From: Calonectria ilicicola
Lineage: Eukaryota > Ascomycota > Sordariomycetes > Hypocreales > Nectriaceae
Assembly (NCBI GenBank): GCA_020809705.1
Contig: CP085830.1
Location: forward strand, 930,001 to 994,000
Length of the DNA stretch: 64,000 nt
Direction of reading: 5' to 3'
In this document: one piece after another, positions 32,488 through 44,093 of the stretch
How positions within the stretch are numbered: the first letter of the stretch is position 1
Layout of the letters: each line of letters starts with the position of its first letter
The notes under the pieces: generated by a model
The model's input: the letters and a program-made list of their open reading frames with translations, nothing else
The model's database searches: none
What the model was told of the DNA's origin: nothing
Made by a program: the position numbers and the translations under genes

Positions 32488-34244
32488 TTTCTTAGTCTGT
32501 ATATTATTTAGCCGTATATTGAAGTGAGGGAAGAATATTATGTGGGCGGCATTGATCAATGACCACAGAATGACATACAAATCAGGTAAAAGAACTCGAG
32601 GTCTTGGTCAGAACCAGAGGAGAAATGATGAAAGTACAAGTTTAGAAGAAGCAGCAACATTCACTCAGACATTTCTCGCATAAATTGCAATTGCTAGACA
32701 TGCTAAATGAAACACTGCCCCCATTACGACGCCATGTAAACTTTTTCAACCCTGCATACTATTCTTGGCAGCATTCGCGGCTTCCTACTCTGCTTCGCCT
32801 GCCGAGCCTTATCCACAGTGGATACTATTTCGGTCTCTGCCTTACAATGAAATAAGCTTTACGATGAGGGGAGACAAAACAATGGATGTAAAAGACCCAT
32901 ACTAAACAGTACTTTGAGTTATAATCCTCCCTCTCGATAGCTACAGCGTGGCTATCCATCCATGAACCCGGATGATGTTTGTATTCATTATCAGCTGGGA
33001 TCCAGGATTCACTCTAGCCGGCCATGGTACTCTCCAATTGATAACATGACGCTAAATTCCAAAGTGGCAAAATTTTGAAAGATTCCGTAGGGTGGTTTGC
33101 AAAGCCCCCTATTCTAGCCTGATGACTATTATGACGATCGGTCTTTTCCACTGCTCGGCCTGTGCGCTAGGATGTGCATTTCAACTACAAGGATAGCTGT
33201 AAAATACGAGACAGAGTGTGGTTTGAGAGTGCATAGAGGTGTATATGTCTTTCTCTTTGCATTGTGATCACATATTTCTCCCCCAATTCTTTTGGATGCC
33301 TGGGCTTGCGAGGGAAGAAATCGCTCCGCGACCAAAGCAATAAGGCGCTGCGATCAGATGAGACAAACTTGACGACTGCTAAACCTTACGAATCCACTGC
33401 ATCCAGATTAGATCACTAGAGAACAAGGAAAATAGCCTGTCACATTTTGATCAAAAGCTTTAATTTCACATCAATGCGAAGTTGAGAGGTACTAAAAGTC
33501 CGCTCCAATGTGGCTGAGTCCATGCCGACACTAAAGGTCTTGAGAAACCCTGCCTTTTTGAAAGACCCGTGTCTAGCTACTCCAGAAAAAGACTGTCCCA
33601 TGGCTATTCGCCTGTTCGAGCCCGTTCTAGTGTTTGGGAAACTTTGCCATGCCCATCTGCAACTGCCCGTATAATCCTAAGCGCGAACTCTCATCTTACA
33701 CAATACGGTGTATCTTATAATTATCTCGGAAGCAGGCTAATATCCTGTCTTTCTGTGATATCAAAGTTACTGCGGTGCCCCTGTTCCGGTCAATGCACGC
33801 CAGCCAGAGCATTAACTAGGATTAATATCATATGTGGTACCAGGACCAGTCTTGTCGCAGCCCCTCCCCCCTGAATTATGCGTCTTCCACCTTCAACTTA
33901 GGATGAACGTCAGATTCCAAGACGGTAAAGTCCGAGGCATGGAACCAGCTCCAACTCGGCAGGGATAACCAACCCGGAGGTTCAGACGATCACCAATTAG
34001 GATGGATGAATTTCAAAAGGAAGAAGACTGTCAAGGGATTCTCAAAACTCAAATTCAGACCGCCAGTATTGAACAGATTGATTGGAGTGGCAGGGCATCA
34101 GATTGGCCTTCTCCGAACGGAAACCAAGTATAAGAAGGACCGATCTCGCCCAGAGTCCAACTCCCAAAACCACAGCACCTCAATCACTTCTACCAGCTTC
34201 CTTTCAGTCCAAGCCTGCTCAAAATATCCAAATATCCTTTCACA
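32488..34244. other. Intergenic region
   Basis: No supported gene. The right end is the dioxygenase promoter, with GTATAAGAAGG at about 34128, some 115 bp before its ATG. Confidence 0.5.
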
Positions 34245-35254
34245 ATGAAGTTCTCTGGTTCTCTTCTTCTTCTGTTTTTGCTCTCGGCCCATGGTCATGC
34301 ACATGGCAGTCAATCCCCGAAAGTCCTGGCCCGCCAAGAACAGCTGTCTGGCCGATGTCACAACCATGTGGCAAGGTACAACGAGAAGCGATACGCTGAA
34401 CGGGAGCAAAAGAAGCGTGACTTGATGCGACGTGGCGCCAACACGACCTTTGAGATCACAACTAAGGCACCATGGTACGATGTAATTCACAATGATACTT
34501 GCCTCCTGAGTCCGGAGATTACTCAAGGTCCATACTGGCGACCTCAATCGGTTCTTCTCCGACAGGATATGTCCGAAGATGAGCCCGGAGTTCCTCTTCT
34601 TCTCGATATTGGCGTGATTGATATGGCTACTTGTGAGCCTCTGCCAAAAGCATTGGTGTCCCTTTGGCATTGCAATGCCACGGGGAGCTACTCGAGCTAC
34701 ACCGGTCGCAGTCCCAATCTCACTCTGGATGAAATCTTGGCGCAGCTCAATATTACAGATTTCAAAATGGGAGAAACGGACTTGCATACCGACGAGACCA
34801 CGTTCGGTCGTGCCATGTGGCCCACAAACGATAACGGAATTACGGAAATGAAATCAATCTTCCCCGGCTTCTACGCTGGTCGCACTATCCACATCCATGT
34901 CCAAGGTACAATCATCCTATTTACCGCGCACTGAATACGTTCCTAATTTAATCTACAGTTTACACTGATTGGGTTGTTCAAACCAACGGTACTATTGCTT
35001 CGGGAAATGTCATCTCCACTGGCCAAATTTACTTCGATAGCGATCTCTCCAACCAGATCATGGCACTGGAACCCTACGCCAGCCATACTCAAATCCAGCG
35101 TGTCACCAATGAAGTCGACGAATTCCTCCCATCAAGCCTGATTGGTGGATTCAACCCTTACATCAGCGTTGTCCCAATGGATGGCGAGAACTTTGAAAAT
35201 GGAGTGGTTGGCTACATCACCCTAGGCGTGGATAGCGAGGCTACCATTAGCTGA
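34245..35254 (+). CDS. Secreted intradiol ring-cleavage dioxygenase-like protein
   Basis: Exons 34245-34905 and 34959-35254 give 318 aa. Residues 1-20 are a signal peptide (LLLLFLLSAHGHA). The catalytic domain has TQGPYW (94-98), the first probable iron ligand Tyr in CNATGSYSSY (Y149), and the motif PGFYAGRTIHIHV with Y210, H216 and H218. These are the two Tyr and two His that bind Fe(III) in this family. Such enzymes split catechol-type rings between the hydroxyls. Secreted fungal members are thought to act on lignin- or host-derived phenols. The intron has a usual position before VYTDW. It lies upstream of, and co-oriented with, the monooxygenase at 36262. Confidence 0.9.
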
Positions 35255-36261
35255 TTGCAGGAACCATTGATGCGCATTTCAACGGTCGGTAAATGAAAAG
35301 AAATTTTATACGCAGCTGATCTCTTTTCTTTTCTCTCTGTTTGCGGTGTGGTGCTAGAGAACTGTCTTGTATTTCGAGTTTTTGCCGGCCTCCCTTAACG
35401 AAACAGGCCCATATATAGACTTCATGGACTTCAACATCCATTGATCGCTTAAGATTAAATTTCATTGCATGTATTTATTTAAAACCAACAAATAATATTT
35501 TTTGGCAACCGAAATATTGTCTCAAAACTGAAATTCACGCGCTCCCAACTAAAAAGCTTGATGCACATGGACAAAATCGAGTCATCCAGCCTACCTCAAT
35601 CAATGCACCACATGGTGAGCTATTTTGAGGCCTTTGACCTTGAATATTATCGGACTTTCCGAGTAATTTTAGCGATCCATAAGTCGGTTGCTATTTCATG
35701 TGACTTGTTTATCACATGTAACGCACGCAAGACTAATCTTCAACTCACCAACATAATGCAAGTAACATATCTTTAGTTTCGGGTAATCATACCCTTATTA
35801 TATCCATTGACTACTCCGCACCGCTCACACAGCCAATCAAGCGTCCTCTTAGATATCCGAGGAGAATATTAGGGTGCCGAGGTAAAGATTAATGTGTGCA
35901 ATGAGTGTCATATCGAACTACTTCACCGCCTTGTGAACTTTAGTAGCTAGATGCATATCTAATGAATCATATCCACATCGTTCAATCTCGAAAAACTATT
36001 TTTTTCGACTGGGTGCCAAAAGGTGATCTCGGTTATGTCAGATTTGCAGGCTTTCGGACAAAAGATACTGTGCTTAGGCATAGTGCGGAGAAGAACACGC
36101 GTTAGTCCCCCTTTGGGTGTGAGCAGTCCTCTTTTAGGGCATTTGTGCAGGCCGTTACTCAATTCAATTGGTCCTATCATGTGAACATGCTTGGTCACGC
36201 AACCGATATCAGTTCATGGCGAGTAAAATCTGGAACATAGATAAGCTTGAGGAAAGACGCG
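35255..36261. other. Intergenic region
   Basis: This holds the 3' flank of the dioxygenase gene and the promoter of the monooxygenase gene. No gene is seen. Confidence 0.5.
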
Positions 36262-38270
36262 ATGTCTGAGATTGCATCATCACATTCCTCACAGCACCCT
36301 CGCAAACATTCCTTCGACAACTATCCACATAATTTGAATCACGCAATAGGCCCTCCTGCCCCCTTCATAGAAACCATTATGACGCAATTATCCAACAGAA
36401 TAACTGCTGCTGCTCGCCAAAACTCGCAAGCCACAATGGAAACGAAATCAAATGGGATTTATCCGGGTGGGGATGTCCTGCAAGCAGTGGAGTCGTATGC
36501 CAAGTCTTTGCCGACTGCCGACGCAGCAGGTTACCAAATCACCGAGGCACCTCTAGGCACACTTCGACCTGTTCGGGTTCTCATCATTGGCTTTGGGGCT
36601 GCCGCCATCAATTTAGTGCACATTTTGCGAGATCCTCAGCGGAACATTCAAGTCCAATGCTACGAGAAGAATCCCGAAGTCGGAGGCACTTGGTTCGAGA
36701 ACCGATATCCAGGTTGCACGTGCGACATTCCGTCTGCAAATTATCAATTCTCGTGGCACCCAAAACCAGACTGGAGCAGCTATTATGCTGGCTCTGCAGA
36801 GATCCTTGGCTACTTTAAAGATATCGTCAAGCACCACGAACTCTCCTCAAGCGTAAAATTGAACCATCGCGTGATTGGAGCTTGGTGGAACGAGGAACTT
36901 GGTAAATGGAAAGTCAAAGTTCAGCCAGAGGAAGGAGATGTCTTTTTCGACGAAGGAGAGATCTTAATCAATGCTACTGGCGTCTTGAATCACTGGAAAT
37001 GGCCACTCATCCCCGGCGTGGAAAGGTTCAAGAATAGAACTCATTCAGCCGCCTGGGATGAGTCGATTGATCTGGAAAACAAAGTGGTCGGTGTGATTGG
37101 CAATGGGAGCAGTGCGGTCCAAATTATCCCGGCCATCTTCAACAAAGTCAATAAACTGAAGCTATTTATGAGATCCACGACTTGGATCACCGCCGGTTTC
37201 GCACAAAAGTATGCAGGCGAAAACGGTGCAAACTTTGAATATTCTGAAGAACAAAAAGAAAGATTTTCCAAGCATCCAGAAGAATACTTGGAATACAGAA
37301 AGCTTATCGAAGCTGAGCTGAATCAAAGATTCAAGTTCATCATTAACGGATCCGATGCACAAAAGGAAGCGCTAGAATTTTCCCGGCAAGAAATGGCCAA
37401 AAAGCTTGGCGGACAGGAGGATTTGATCAATCAACTTGTTCCCACAAACTACGCCGTGGGATGTCGTCGCCCAACTCCGGGCAATGGATTTCTCGAGTGT
37501 TTGACTGATAAAGAGAAATGCGAGGTGATCTTTGGGGGTATCAAGGAAATTACCGAGGAAGGCGTCATTTTCGAGGATGGGAAGCTGTATAAACTAGACG
37601 TGCTTATTTGTGCCACTGGATTTGACGTCAGTTTTGTCTCAAAATTCCCCATCGTTGGCTTGGACAATCGAGATCTCCGCAAAGAATGGGCGGAAAGTCC
37701 GGCGACATATCTGAGCACCACGGTTGCTCATTTCCCGAATTACTTCAGTTCGTATTTTCCTCTCTTCTAATATTTCACCGGACTTTCTTTGTTAACGCAG
37801 CCTACAGTCATGAATGGGCCGTTCGGACCATACGCCCACGGATCTATCCTTCCGGTAATTGAGATCATGAGCCGATATATTGAAAAGTTCATTGTTAAAT
37901 ATCAGACTCAAAACATCAAATCTTTCTACCCCAAGGAGGAAGCAGTAGATGATTTTAAACAACATCGAGAATTGTTCCTGCTTCGCACTGCCTGGAGTTC
38001 TCCATGTCGATCCTGGTTCAAAGGCGGAAAGGTCGATGGGCCCATTATGATGTGGCCCGGCAGCCGTTTGCACTTCTTCGGGGCTATGCAAGATCCGAGA
38101 TGGGAGGTAGGTGATCCGTAACTTAGATTTAATATTTGGCTAACAGGTGCGGTTCCAAGGATTACAACTGGACTTACCAGAACAAGAATCGATTTTCCTA
38201 CTTTGGAACCGGATTCAGCACCAAAGAGCTAGATGGATCCGACATTACATGGTACATTGAAAAGGTATGA
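36262..38270 (+). CDS. FAD-dependent Baeyer-Villiger-type monooxygenase
   Basis: Exons 36262-37747, 37808-38106 and 38160-38270 give 631 aa. The open frame starts earlier only with TTG. An FAD Rossmann motif lies near residue 105 (VLIIGFGAAA), followed by EVGGTWFENRYPGC, typical of class B flavin monooxygenases. The NADPH Rossmann motif is VVGVIGNGSSAVQIIP. The Baeyer-Villiger fingerprint (FxGxxxHxxxW) is altered to FKNRTHSAAWD: one residue shorter and without the Gly. The C-terminal half has RTAWSSPCRSWFK and MMWPGSRLHFF, as in fungal StcW-like enzymes. It should insert oxygen into a ketone, or oxidise another soft atom, using NADPH. The first intron boundary (GTTCGT donor) was chosen because it aligns NYFIMNGPFGPYAHGS without a gap to the family. 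Confidence 0.85.
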
Positions 38271-39377
38271 TCTGGGTCAGCTAGCATCGGGAGTGGACAA
38301 TTGCGTGTCCATTGCGGAAGCTGATCACGGATGCGATCGCGTCGGGTTTCTCTCCGCCTTTGAATTGACTTTTGATGATGGATTATTTTCACCTGTGACC
38401 CCCCATTGTACAGAATAGCTTATCCAATCAATATCTAATATTGGACCATCGCTTGATTTTGCAGAGATAACGAACTGCTCTTGGCTCGCCCACCCTCAGC
38501 ACTTTCATCCGCCCGCGACGTAGACGCGACCAAGAAAAGGTAGACGCAATGAACAGAGTAATTTCTCAGAGACCTAACTAATTAAGTTGGGGAGCTTTTA
38601 CTCGAAATCGTCCCACGTCTTTCTCATAAAACTTTCCTTTTCAATTGGGGTATCGCCATATGTCGGGTCTAATTACTCTATTCAGCCCATGCTAGCCATT
38701 TAACGCGTCAAGCTCGCGCCACGCGATAGGCCATTGCGGTACAGTGGATCTGTGGTGTCATTATTCAGATTGATTATGACAATTTTGTTTGAAAATTCGA
38801 CCAAAGTCGGACGTGAGTGAAAATTGCTAAAGATGGGATGTTTTGTGCAAAGGATTGGAGAAAGGATGGGATGGCGAGACAGAGCCATCGTGGCGGCAAA
38901 ACCAATTCAGCCCAGTGAATACGAATTGGTTATTGGACCTATTTAATTTAGAGTCTTACTGGGCGCACACATACAAACAAAGATCTAAGATATTTCTAAA
39001 AAGAAAAAAATAAATATAAATAAAATAATTGAGAAATTTAATTATAAAAAAGATAATTCATTATTTATTATTTTTTTAAGATCCTTTTTAAAATTAGTAA
39101 AGTCGTATAATATTGTGTGTGTACCTAAGAAAAGGATGTGTGCATGTAGAGAGACTCTTAATAATGCTTCCAGTAACCTTCAAAAAAGGCCTCGGATTGT
39201 ACCCAAAAAAAAAAGTCAGAATTTTAGTTTGGTTGGGAAATGGGTCAGATCAACTCACCAAATCAGGCACCAAAAATATGACCAAAAATACCAAAAAAGA
39301 AAGGTTTGAAGAGCGAGTTTGTCGCTTTTGTGATGTTAGAACGAGTTCAGTTCCGTGGAAAGATGGATTGGACTAAC
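38271..39377. other. Intergenic region with AT-rich island
   Basis: No gene. About 38990-39100 is nearly pure A/T. Several A-runs follow (39209-39218 and near 39292). Confidence 0.5.
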
Positions 39378-39454
39378 CTCCTGTGAATCGAACACAGGTT
39401 TTCTCGGGATGCTCAATTGACCACAACGAAATGTCCTAACCACTAGACGAGAGC
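39378..39454 (-). pseudogene. Degenerate tRNA-His-like element
   Basis: The minus strand begins GCTCTCG, then TCTAGTGGTTAGGACATTTC (D-arm and A-box-like), GTTGTGG (loop with a GTG anticodon) and CTGTGTTCGATTCACAG (an intact T-arm and B box). The anticodon stem does not close, extra bases lie between anticodon and T-arms, and the 3' acceptor strand does not pair with GCTCTCG. It cannot be a working tRNA. It could be a tRNA pseudogene or the head of a tRNA-derived SINE. Confidence 0.6.
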
Positions 39455-41580
39455 GACGTTTGCGCCGAGTGTTGTGATAACGGCTGTTGGGGCGGCGGCT
39501 CGAAATTCTCTATTATCAAGACTTGCTGTAATAAGCAGTCACTAATACCGTTCATGGATGGTGTAATTACCACAGACGATGCCTTTAACAAACCATACGG
39601 AACGACCAAAGCTGCCGTTTTTGGATGGGTCTAAATATAGATCAAGTGTATCGGTCTCGGCTCAGCTATGGCAGCGTAGTAGAGGTAATTTTGGTGCTTC
39701 GCTTGTCTAATTCCTCCCTCGAAGCAGCGACGAATGCCACTAAAAGCTTTATGTTGGCCTTCCACGTCTACTTTGCATTCCATGCTACACATCATCTGGC
39801 GTCATCGTCAATTCTTGATCCCAACTACAACATTGAACAACACGTTTGATCGTCTGTCCAAAATGAGACTTTACTCTACTGCTGCGAACTAATTCTTTAA
39901 GCAAATAGATGATGTTCAAGCCCCATTTATCAAACTTCCCGAAGCCGGTGAAGTGGCTTGGAGACATTGGATCATCCTGGCTAGTCGGCAAGTGGTTTCT
40001 ATCTCAAGTAACTGGCTGTTCTCGCCGTTTACCAACCCGCCATATCAACCCCAGTTGACTCTCATTTCTGGATGCACTTAACCCACATATTGGAGGAGTC
40101 AACGATTTCCAAAGTTAAGCTAGCAAGCTCCACATGGCCCATTCTCTCATGAGCCACTGTGGATTGCATGAACCATGTTGGGGGTAGTCTTGGGGTACAG
40201 CGAACGGAGCAAATCATGGCGTTCACCCAATGCTTTTTTGGGGGACGCTAATGGATACTTAGTAATTGGGGAAGTTGTTTGGATAATTTGATTGAAATGG
40301 GATTGATTTACTTGCTATTTACTATCTTTTCAATAGTCATATCATGGTGATATCTTTGAGGGTAGATCTCTTGTTGTTTATCATCTCAGGATATGCGACA
40401 CCAGCAGGCATCTCGATGTTAATGGTCGGGCAGCAAGATACCTTAAAGCACCCTGTAGTTTGATAATAGATAGGTCAAGGTGCGGAGAAAGCTATGGCTA
40501 GATTGCATGGGGTGTGTGGAATGGATGCATGGCGCTGAGCATGACGCTCGTAGTGAAGTGCGTGGAGATGTCGACGAGCTTGTCAAACCAGTCTTAGCTG
40601 CATCCGTTCATCCCCATTCCCAAAAAAAATAAATTTGTCCCATAGAGGGATTTATCAGGCGGAAGGTGAACAGAGTGTGACGCCATTTTCAGCACGTCCC
40701 ATCTAACGAACGTGATAGCAGTGAATACTAGATGGATGAGCGATAATTCAGAGCACACGTCTTTGATTTGAACGGAAATTCGGCTCGACTTGCCCGAGAG
40801 GTCCAGAATTAACAGTGACACCCCGGCCAGCGGGAGCATGGTCAGCGGGAGGAACTTACCACATTAGCTCCAAGACCAACTCTGTCTAGGTGCCATGTGC
40901 TTTCCGCTGGTGGCGAGCGGGCTCAATTTAGTCCTTCTCCACTCCATGGGACGTTGGCAACCGCGCTTTAGAATATTGGGGCTGGAGTCAACTGGGTTTT
41001 TCATGAAATCAGGACGACGTAACAGAGTTACGTGCAGAGAGTTGAGGTTCTTGGCATTTGCTGCTTATCCGAGTCATTGGGTTTACTACGCCCTGTGGGG
41101 GCATGGCTTCGGCCAGCCACGACACGCCGCGCCTCCCTGCAGATGTTGACTGACGGCATCAACGCAACATAATAAATCTTCCCTCCACGCTCAAGCATGC
41201 ATGCGGCACCGTCAGATGTTGGAGCGATCTGGGGAATCTGGGGTTAGGAGCCATGTGGGGGAAGGGGAAATGCGGAGATCGGAAAGGCCATGCCTGTTGA
41301 GGAATTTTTGCCCCGACGCGTCTGAGCGCCCCTGGAGGCGAGTCTCATCTCCCAGAGGCAACTTTTGCCGAGGCCAACGTTCAATGTACAGACGATGAGG
41401 GCAACCTTGGGCTCATCGGAGGAAGTGTACCCGACTTGGCCAAAGCCGCCCGGTGCCCAATACGGACCAAGCTGTCAGGATAGTGACCTTCGCACCCCAA
41501 CTTTCTCGCTCACTCCCCTGGAATTTCCTTCTAGGCCTTGCGATTAAGCTGACTCGCGCGATCTGCCACGGCCAGAATGA
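39455..41580. other. Intergenic region, no supported gene
   Basis: ORFs at 39625, 40594 (minus), 40895 and 41201 lack motifs and splice structure. About 2.1 kb is empty as far as I can see. Confidence 0.45.
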
Positions 41581-41614
41581 CTCCACCATCCCCAGACCCC
41601 AGGTTTCTCCCCAC
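41581..41614 (-). promoter_or_regulatory. Cluster of four CreA/Mig1-like sites
   Basis: CTCCAC (41581), CCCCAG (41590), CCCCAG (41597) and CCCCAC (41609) all fit the complement of SYGGRG, the consensus of the carbon catabolite repressor CreA. They lie about 270-300 bp upstream of the sugar porter ATG. A TATA-like GTATAAGAAG follows at about 41707. The cluster suggests glucose repression of the transporter. Confidence 0.5.
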
Positions 41615-41883
41615 GATGCAGCGCGGAGAAGAAACAGGCCGGCCGTGATTGGTCGGAGACACCGAGCTCTCATGAGGAAGTGAAATAGACTACAAGAGCC
41701 TTTAAAGTATAAGAAGCCATCTCGAGCCACTTCAACGTCGATCGTTTTACAGCCACAGTCAATTCGAAACACAGCATCATCTGCTCTTCTTTCTCCATTT
41801 ACCTGCTTTGGACACCGCCTCCGCTGTGGCTTCATCCATCACTGACTCGCTCATCTGTTCTTGAAGACCTCAAGACCTCCAAG

Positions 41884-43717
41884 ATGGACAGGGAAAACAA
41901 GATCATGGCGGGCAAGGCTGAGGATAGTGACTATGGCGTCACAACAACAGAACACGTGCCCATCGACACATCCATTGAGCCTTATGGACCCCCCGGTGAG
42001 TCTCAACACTCTCAATCATTAAAAAAAGGCTTGCTAATTTCCTTCTCGACACAGGCTTTCGCGGTCTCTTCTCCTCATCTTATGTCGCCGCGTGTGCTGC
42101 CTTTGCTGCCATTGGCGGTCTTCTCTTCGGTTATGACCAGGGAGTCATCAGCGTCACCCTCACCATGGATCATTTCTTGAATCGTTTCCCCGAAGTCTCA
42201 GATCATGCGCCAGGTGCTGGTTTCAAGAAGGGCTTGATGACTGCCATGATTACTCTTGGTGCCTTTATTGGAGCCATGAACCAAGGCTGGATCGCCGACT
42301 GGGCTTCTCGAAAGCGATCTATCATGATCGCTGTCGTCGTCTTCACCATTGGCTCTGCACTCCAGACTGCAGCTGTCGATTACGATATGCTTGTTGCCGG
42401 TCGCTTCGTTGGTGGAATGGGCATTGGCATGTGAGTACCTTGCAGATCAAAATTCCTGACAACCGTCTAACGCATTCGTAGGTTGTCCATGGTCGTTCCT
42501 CTCTATATTGGCGAAATTTCCCCACCCGAAATCCGCGGATCCCTCCTCGTCTTCGAAGCGCTGTTCGTTGTTTTTGGAATTGTCGTCGCTTTCTGGATCA
42601 CATATGGAACGATGAACATGAGCAGCAACTGGTCGTGGCAGCTTCCTTTTCTACTCCAGATCATCCCAGGTCTCATCCTCGGCTTCGGTGCCATTTTCCT
42701 CCCATACTCGCCACGATGGTTAGCATCCAAGGGACGCGAGGAGGAAGCACTTCAAAATCTTGCCAAGATCCGCCGTCTCCCCGATACTGACTCGCGGGTC
42801 CGTCTTGAGTGGATGCACATTGTTTCTGAGGCACGCTTTCAGAACGGTGTTCTGGCTGAGAGGCATCCCGCCCTTACAAAAGCAACCGATATTGGCAGCA
42901 AGATCAAGTTAGAAATTGTTAGCTGGGCCGATTGCTTCAAGGCCGGCTGCTGGCGCCGCACGCTGGTTGGTGCGGGTCTCATGTTCTTCCAGCAATTCCT
43001 TGGAATCAATGCTCTGATCTACTACTCTCCTACTCTATTTGGAACCATGGGCTTGGACTACCAGATGCAACTCATCATGTCTGGTGTTTTGAATATTCTA
43101 CAACTCATTGGTGTCTTTACTAGTCTATGGACTTTGGACCGATTTGGACGCAAGACAATGCTTCTGTGGGGCAGCGTCGGCACGTTTATTCCACTCCTCA
43201 TCATTTCCATTCTTGTGGCCAAATTCTCTCATGACTGGCCCAGCCATACGAGTGAAGGTTGGACTAGTGTTACCTTCTTGCTCATCTACATGTTGGTATT
43301 CGGTGCCTCCTGGTCGCCAATTCCTTGGGCTGTTCCCGCCGAAGTGTTCCCATCCAGCTTACGAGCCAAGGGAGTTGCCATCTCAACTTGTTCCAGTAAG
43401 TTTTATTTTATTCATGCATAATATAGCGATAATGTTGCTAACTATTCAAAGACTGGATCAACAACTTCATCATTGGTCTCATCACCCCACCACTTGTGCA
43501 GAAAACTGGATTCGGCGCCTACATATTCTTCGCTGCCTTTTGCCTGCTCTCTTTCGTTTGGGTTTGGTTCGCGGTGCCCGAAACCAAGGCCAAGACCCTG
43601 GAGGAAATGGACGAGGTTTTCAATGACCGAAGTGGCGTGCAAGACATTGCTAAGAAGGAGAGTGTCATGAGGGCGGTGTTCGAAGAGAAGTCTAGTGGCC
43701 GCGCTCAGGAAGCCTAA
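41884..43717 (+). CDS. MFS sugar porter (hexose-type transporter)
   Basis: Exons 41884-41995, 42055-42430, 42482-43395 and 43452-43717 give 555 aa with 12 predicted TMs. Sugar-porter signatures: GGLLFGYDQGVISVTL in TM1, ADWASRKRSI after TM2, GRFVGGMGIGM split by intron 2, YIGEISPPEIRGSL after TM4, FFQQFLGINALIYYSP in TM7, DRFGRKTM after TM8 and VPETKAKTLEEMD at the C-terminus. It should import a monosaccharide by proton symport at the plasma membrane; the exact sugar is not readable. CreA-like sites upstream suggest repression by glucose. Confidence 0.93.
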
Positions 43718-44093
43718 AATGCCTGCCAACCTTGGGAGATGTAAAATATCTTCATTTGTTACAATGGCCATGAAGGTATCAGGCTCTTGCAGAGTTGTTA
43801 AATAAATAAGATTATTGAATAATATATATAGCGCGCGCGATAATATGTTTATTGCTCAAACTAGAACTATGAAAAAGGCTGATAAGTACTCATGCATGGT
43901 AGGCGACAAGAACGGTACCAAAAGACTCTAACCAAGACCCGCGTAGAAAAGAGCTTTTTCTTAGTCTCCCTCCAGATTTATATGTTCACAGTAAAAGTGA
44001 ATGGATTAATCCAAGACTTGGTTCTCGGAAGCAGCCGATTTTATTCGTAATGAACAATTGATGCGCCCCGTGTTGCCGCGTTTCGCTTTTTTC
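43718..44093. other. Convergent 3' spacer
   Basis: This holds the 3' ends of the sugar porter (plus) and the RhoGEF gene (minus). A short run of alternating TA then GC lies at about 43823-43840. There is no gene. Confidence 0.5.

Noticed and set aside
34098..34787. 229-codon minus-strand ORF over the dioxygenase gene
   Set aside because: It overlaps a well-supported exon with iron-ligand motifs; the antisense product matches nothing.
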